A stretch of 64,000 nucleotides of DNA from Armillaria gallica. Its lineage: Eukaryota; Basidiomycota; Agaricomycetes; Agaricales; Physalacriaceae. Where the stretch lies: positions 2,480,001 to 2,544,000 of the forward strand of contig JBANDB010000010.1 in assembly GCA_037576215.1 (NCBI GenBank), written 5' to 3'. Of the stretch, positions 58,829 through 64,000 are shown piece after piece. Position 1 is the stretch's first letter; each line of letters starts with the position of its first letter. The notes under the pieces are model-generated. The model was not told the DNA's origin, did not search any database, and saw nothing but the letters and a program-made list of their open reading frames with translations. The translations under genes and the position numbers were made by a program.

Positions 58829-60395
58829 TCATGTCCCCTGCCCGGGGTGACGCGTGGCTTCAACGAAGCAAGATAGAAACAAAATGGATCCTGAGTTAGC
58901 ACAACCGTGCCCTCTTGGTTGGCTTGAGGGATGCGTTCGTTCGAGATTGTGATGGGGAAACCGAAGATTTGAAGGAAGAACGCGGATAAAAACCTAGTCA
59001 GGATTGGTTTGGGTCAGAAAGTATCACATAGGATGGAGTTGACTGGCATACACGCCAAGGAGAGCGAAGAACATAACAGCCAACTGGTCGAGATAATGAA
59101 GTATTGCTGAAAGAATCCCGCTTTCCTCCTTTAATAGATATCCCAGCGATAAAATCTATGTCGATAGCAACTAGAATTAACATGACGGCAGTGCACAATA
59201 CATTGTGAATCACGTAGTTGGAGCGGTACCACATGAAGTCCTGCGAAAGTCCACGAAGAATCCGCTGCGTGTGATGGGAGCAGACCGCGACATCGGTTAT
59301 TCGACGTATACGTTCAGAGTTTACCACGGGAGCATCTTCGAGAAGAAATATGAGACAGATGTGTAGTGAAGGAAAGAGAGATGACTACTTCAGAGGTAGG
59401 TATTTCTCACTGGAATGATCGGTGATCACTGAGAACCTGGGAGAGTATCGCCCTTGAGCACCAGTTTGAAGGGGCTACCTGACGTTTGATCCAAAAGGTG
59501 CTTCTAACGAAGGCATAAAAGAACTATTACCATGCGTGCGAGCACTTGACTGAGGACAATGATCGTTCAATCACCGGTATGCGCTTGGAAAGTAGCGCAG
59601 CTATCAAATGAACTGACAGATTCATTGAGTATCAAGCCCATATGACATCCCAATCCATTATGACGGCAATCGGAGCGGCACGAAGACTCTGGAGCCTGTC
59701 CAGGTCACATTAACTGTAGGTCAACGTAAGGATTAATTGCGGTTACAACCTGACGACGGAAGTATTTTACCTCCGTATCTTCCTACGCCTAGAGAGATCA
59801 TCTATCAGAATTTAGTCCCCAAAGAACGTGCGAACTTTACAGAACAGAAAACATTCAATCCGTGTTAACATGGTCGCTTCATGAACTACCAAATAGACTG
59901 TCGACAGACCTGCGTTGTTGCAGCGAACGCGAGGCGGGAATTCATCACTCTGACAGTAAGAGTGATCTTTCTCGGTATCTGCGAACTCAAGGCTCGGAAG
60001 TGAGGCTTTGAGATATTCCCTGGCGCCAATCAGAGTTCTACAGTGACATATCAATATGGAAACTGCATCAAAGGGACAAGGCCCAGCATGAAATGATCAA
60101 CGGCTGTCGCAAAAGCAATCAATGGCGGAATATGACGCATTCACCGTCGACCCCGTTCCTTCGGTAGTTCACAGGCACGATCCAAGCATTGTGATCCCAA
60201 AGATCACTATTACATAGTAGTATATGCTCGTCGTTGGACAGAAACCGATGAAGTCGTACCATCACCTAATCTGAGACACTGCGAGACATACAGAAAAATA
60301 CGCACGGACCATGGCCGTTCCTGATTGGGACCTGGCGCCGGCACACACACCACACACACCATGGAACGACAGAACATGCCAGCAAACAATGGAAC
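58829..60395. other. Mostly unassigned; possible membrane-protein fragment on -
   Basis: A frame on - at 58,998-59,327 has hydrophobic stretches (SNYVIHNVLCTAVMLILVAI) resembling one helix pair of agaricomycete membrane proteins, but the frame is poor and no gene can be built. The remainder shows nothing supported. A short inverted partner of 19,091-19,134 lies at 60,313-60,360. Confidence 0.35.
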
Positions 60396-60590
60396 GAAAC
60401 CAACACAAGAAGCATGAGTGTCGTTGGGGAAGGAAGCGGACCGAAACCATAGCATGAGTCATGAGTGTCGTTTGGCAGGAAATGGAACGAAACTATAACA
60501 AGAGTCGTGAGTGTCGTTTGGGAAAGAAAGAAATGGACAGAAACCACAACAAGAGTCATGAGTGTCGTCTGGGCGAGGGATGGTGGGCGT
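60396..60590. repeat. Minisatellite, about four units of 46-51 bases
   Basis: Units begin with GAAACCA/GAAACTA at 60,396, 60,443, 60,489 and 60,540. Each contains CATGAGTGTCGTTTGG or a close variant and ends in a purine-rich GGAAG/GGAAAT stretch. Part of it may be transcribed from either flank, but no coding role is visible. Confidence 0.75.
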
Positions 60591-60629
60591 TTGGCGTGAA
60601 GATTCCTGCTACGTTGGTAACATTTGAAA

Positions 60630-61748
60630 TTTGAAGGCAACGCGATTCTGTCCCGATCCGGGCCGGCCTGTGCACTGTCACTTTCCGAACGTATCTGCCC
60701 TCAGTCAATCTGACTCGCAGTCATCCGCACGTTTTTGGCTGAATGCCTACCTTCAAGGGTACTCTCAAGCTTACAAATACAAACGAAATGCATACGGCTC
60801 GGTCATAGAAGACAAAAAACCAAGAAGGCTTGTTTTAACGACCGTGAAAGTTCTGTTCATAACTAGATCACAAATTTCGGTTGGAAGCTGGACCTCTATG
60901 GCTCTGGAAAGCTCAATAAATGACTCAAAAATGATACTATGGTAGGTCCTTTCGTTATTCCATTCGGTTGATTTGTCAATAGTTCCATGAACGCCTTTTC
61001 TCAGGACGCAAGGGCAATCATATCATGGCTTAAGCCCTCTGTTGTAACCAATTTCTGCGAACCGAACCGACTTTCTATCCTATACTTATTATTATACAAG
61101 CAGCATCTCTTTGTGAGAAAACCGGGGACACTTCCAAGCGCGCGCCAGAGACTTTTTCGGCAATGGTCCAAAACCATTTTCGCATATGGGTATTTCCTTC
61201 TCGCAAGCAAATTCTTTAGAAAGTGACTCGTCCAGGCAAATAATCCAAGTGCGTACCTCCAGCAGCCACGCCAACTAGCCATAATCGCCTTCTCTTGAGG
61301 GTATAACCAACAGAGGTGAGCTGCTATACTATTACTCAGTTAGGAAGATGAATGTTGATCCAACCGAAACAGCCTCGTTTATGTGAATATCGGCAACACA
61401 ACTTCTCTTACTGCTGTGGCCGTACTGTTGGTCGTTCGATGACTTCGAGTGGACGACCCGCTTTTTCATGACAAACCGGGACTTTCAACAATATCACGAC
61501 CGGCCGCAACTCGCAGGTAACCATTGCGTGATGACAAGGGAATTGTATCAAAATGATGGCTCGGAGATCTATACTCCGGTACTGCGTATCTTGGCCACCA
61601 ACAAAGTAAAACCACTGAGACTTGTGGCGTACTGGGGTAGCCTTCCTGGCGCTCTCTTTTCTCCAATTTAGTCTTGTATCAAACTCCTCACAAGAACGGT
61701 ATCTGAAACGACGAGCATGCCTTCTACGCTTGTATAGTTCCCTCTGTA
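60630..61748. promoter_or_regulatory. Spacer of C-A type upstream of A7; C gene missing
   Basis: Begins with a GATTCTGTCCCGATCCGGGCCGG run like the upstream regions of C1 and psi-C3, so an F-box gene once lay to the left. The minisatellite now takes its place. Two small frames on - and + (61,001-61,282 and 61,468-61,671) are not conserved in the sister spacers. Confidence 0.5.
61700..61708 (+). promoter_or_regulatory. TATA-like element of A7
   Basis: Reads TATCTGAAACGACGAGC, a variant of the shared element, 49 bases before the A7 ATG. Confidence 0.4.
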
Positions 61749-62957
61749 ATGGATTCTCAGCCGCCTGATATCTCTCAAGATGAGAAGAATATCTTTTTTG
61801 GCGTTCTTGACCTGAATATGAATACTATGATTCTGCAAGCCTTGTTGCACGGTGAGTCTATCCTCCATTTCCTGAGATTCACTTTTAGACTCTCGTCTCG
61901 CAGGTCTGTATACCGGCATTGTAGCGGTAACGTTAAACGAACTGCCGCCTCTGCTGAACTCATAATGCAGTCTCTTCACCCAGGCGATTACACAGTATAT
62001 TCCTGTGTATAATCATCATCACGCTCTACACCCTGTCAACTATACCGTTCGGGATTAACTGGGCCTTTGAGCGGAGCGCGTTCATTAAACAGGGCAACAG
62101 CTATTACTGCGTGTTCATGGCGTTGGTAGACTTCGGCTCGTGGCGGGGAGCATACTTCCCCGCCAATGGTATAACTGGTGGTATAAGTGTGCTTCTTGTC
62201 GATATGACTATTGTATGTTCTCTCATTTAGTCCAGTCAACGAATAAGAGCTTAAGTCCATTATAGATATGGCAATGCTGGGTGCTCTGGGATCGCCAATG
62301 GCGAGTAATTTTCGTGCCGATGGTTTGTGTTGCTGTCGGGACTGGTGAGTATCTTTCTTTTTTCCAGACATGCCTTTCACACAGCGTCTTAGTTATGAAG
62401 ATCCTACAAACACTAAGTAATATCCACAAGTTTACCGAGGATAACAGAAAAACTGGACATTTCGCAGCGGAAATAGACTGGACGTTAATCTACATCTTCA
62501 TGACGCTCGCTACAACGCTGCTGTGTACGCTCTTGATTGTTTACCGCATTATTTGGCATGCTCCAGGGATGACCGCTTCCCGCAAAATCATCGAGATGCT
62601 GATCGAGTCATGCGCAATGTATTCCCTTTCCTTGATCATCTATCTCGCACTCGTGTCGAGGAATTTAGAATCCGCATATTATGCCGATATCATTGCTGCG
62701 TATATCAAGGTGAGCCTATGTCGCACTTGCTTTTGATGTAAGATCTGAAACCTCCCAAGCCCATAGCCACGACGCTTTTAGTCGCGCGCGTCTCAGCGCA
62801 TGCTAATGCGAGCCTTCGTCGACAGAATATGGCCGCTATGTGGGAGAACCACCCTCCCTTGGTTGGCTGCTTTAGGGAGGACGGTACGGATAACAGCCAT
62901 CGCCCGGATGATGGTCATCAAATCGTGTTGGGATTGTCGGGCAAGGAGACGGTATGA
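61749..62957 (+). CDS. Seven-helix membrane protein (A7), exon 2 damaged
   Basis: Starts MDSQPPDISQDEKN at 61749 and ends ETV with TGA at 62955. Exons 3-6 are clean: IIITLYTLSTIPFGINW, NGITGGISVLLVDMTI, IWQCWVLWDRQWRVIF, ATTLLCTLLIVYRIIWH, SLIIYLALVSRN and IATTLLVARVSA. Exon 2 reads LYTGIVA and then GTAACGTTAAAC in place of the VTLWTI codons and the normal donor. No donor that keeps the phase with exon 3 was found. Helix 1 would be shortened and the frame lost. The gene is either recently damaged or uses an unseen splice. Confidence 0.7.
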
Positions 62958-63229
62958 TCTCCGTGTTGGCAGTGTTGCAAATAGATATATACCTGGTTTC
63001 GTGTGAATCAAGATACCCCGTGTGGGTACAATGCGTTGGATCCCAATTAGTAGTCGCATGGTCCCCCCACTTTGACGTTGAAGTGGTATCAAGATGAGAG
63101 ATCATCTTCCCGAACTCAGCATCATTGCGCTGTCAAATTTCAAAGAGTCTTTGTGAGATAGCAGTTGGCGCCGCCAGATTCCCCAGACAGCAATAATCGA
63201 ATTGACGATTTGTGTAGCTCTAATCAAGC

Positions 63230-63410
63230 AACTGCTGGGAAATAATTTATACACTATTGAAGTCTCATTTATCTCCTACGGCCTAGAGATGACGTCAAGA
63301 TTATACCACTCTCCCTCGACGGCTAATGTAAAATCGAAGAACCAAAAGTCAGGCAGGGTGCATTCTTTCCACAGGAGGACGAGAGCTAATCTATGCGGGG
63401 GTCGGGAAGA
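63230..63410 (-). pseudogene. Short family G fragment (G3)
   Basis: CCACTCTCCCTCGACGGCTAA at 63,306 and the following 80 bases match 44,840-44,925 and 53,140-53,240. It is too short to describe as a gene. It sits at the 3' side of an F-box copy, as G1 does. Confidence 0.4.
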
Positions 63411-64000
63411 GCTTGACCATACTCTCATACCCCTGAGAAGACGACTTGCACGGTAGGTCCTTGCACACTCAAGGACACGCCACCCTTGAGCACCGACTCC
63501 AGGACGAACCAGTCGTCCGGCTGGAAGGTATCAGTGCCGATGAGCTTAACATAGTCTTTGAGTGGTGTCGTATCTTTGTAATACTTGACGAAAATAGGTT
63601 CCACCTTATAGAAGATGGTATATCGAAGGGAGGGACGGAGGAAACTAAAGCTTACAAGTCACTCACCCGAGCATAGACATCAGACCTACCGCCCTCCTTC
63701 ATGCTAGGGCACTTAAAGGATTTGAATTGATTACCCTCCATGTCGTCGTCTAGATCTAGGAGTCGCCGACAGTGCAGGCAATGAGATCTTTAATGACCTT
63801 CGTATGCACGGACGTTGGATTCTATGAGGGTCGTACATCAAGGTTGCAATACCCAAGAGCTCGCCATCTTGGAGTGATAGTATGCAACATGGTCTTGAGA
63901 CAAAGACCGGTTTGATAGGTACTGGTACGTTCTTCCGGCGATGCCGGTTTAGGCTACAGAAAACAATACACGAAAGTTTCCGAGTGAAATGGCCCGGCGG
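63411..64000 (-). pseudogene. F-box gene relic (psi-C5), cut by window edge
   Basis: The C-terminal part matches C1: LKDYVKLIGTDTFQPDDWFVLE against LEDYVKLVHADTFWADDWFILE, then a shifted frame with KDLPCKSSSQGYESMV against TDLPCESYYRGYDSMV. The DDMEGNQFKS region near 63,720 matches DEMEDYQFKC. The F-box itself lies beyond the window. At least one frameshift is present. Confidence 0.65.

Noticed and set aside
60210..60640. Frames of 66-124 codons on - over the minisatellite.
   Set aside because: They arise from translating the repeat units and show no domain.
21912..62957. Multiple seven-helix genes beside small genes looked like a B mating-type locus with pheromone receptors and precursors.
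   Set aside because: The A proteins lack the STE3 N-terminal pattern and match an unrelated seven-helix family. The small B proteins end in ASLA, VPLA, ARG or IAI, not CaaX.

Overview
The window looks like accessory DNA from a mushroom-forming fungus (Basidiomycota, Agaricomycetes). The genes are cut by short GT-AG introns, mostly about 45 to 65 bases. The recognisable families are typical of agaricomycetes: lineage-specific seven-helix membrane proteins, F-box proteins with an LPxD-like F-box, RING and HECT-like ubiquitin-ligase proteins, and a basidiomycete alpha/beta hydrolase. No tRNA, rRNA or CRISPR array was recognised. All assignments come from reading the sequence and from remembered family patterns; no search was run.

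Left part, about 1 to 17,400. This is a cluster of decayed genes of the kind agaricomycete genomes carry in many copies, probably mobile. It holds two RING genes on + (1-1086 and 1623-2590), a fragment on - (2849-3330), a RING-H2 gene on - (4101-5064), two large uncharacterised genes on - (5811-7992 and 8674-11607), a HECT-like gene on - (12480-13967) and a cysteine-rich gene on - (15143-17400). The reading frames are otherwise clean but carry at least 16 in-frame stops, every one of them TGA. Between the HECT-like and cysteine-rich genes lies a non-coding tract of about 1.1 kb with 16 exact ACTAGT hexamers (14006-15067).

Middle part, about 19,400 to 34,330. Two diverged copies of a segmental duplication lie here (about 19,430-27,600 and 28,260-34,330). 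Each holds small MGxxxS-starting single-helix membrane protein genes (family B, +), one seven-helix gene (family A, -) and a gene or fragment of an unknown family D.

Right part, about 34,650 to 64,000. This is an array built from a repeated module: an F-box gene or relic on - (family C), about 1.1-1.3 kb of shared spacer, then a seven-helix gene on +, and in two modules a second seven-helix gene on -. Only the first F-box copy looks near complete; the other four are broken. Fragments of an unknown family G and a broken D copy lie between modules. A dead alpha/beta hydrolase and a Gly/Ser-repeat membrane protein interrupt the array at 56,370-58,830.

Overall the window reads as a duplication and decay zone. 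Seven A genes survive, six of them with complete or nearly complete frames, while the F-box, hydrolase and left-part genes are mostly relics.
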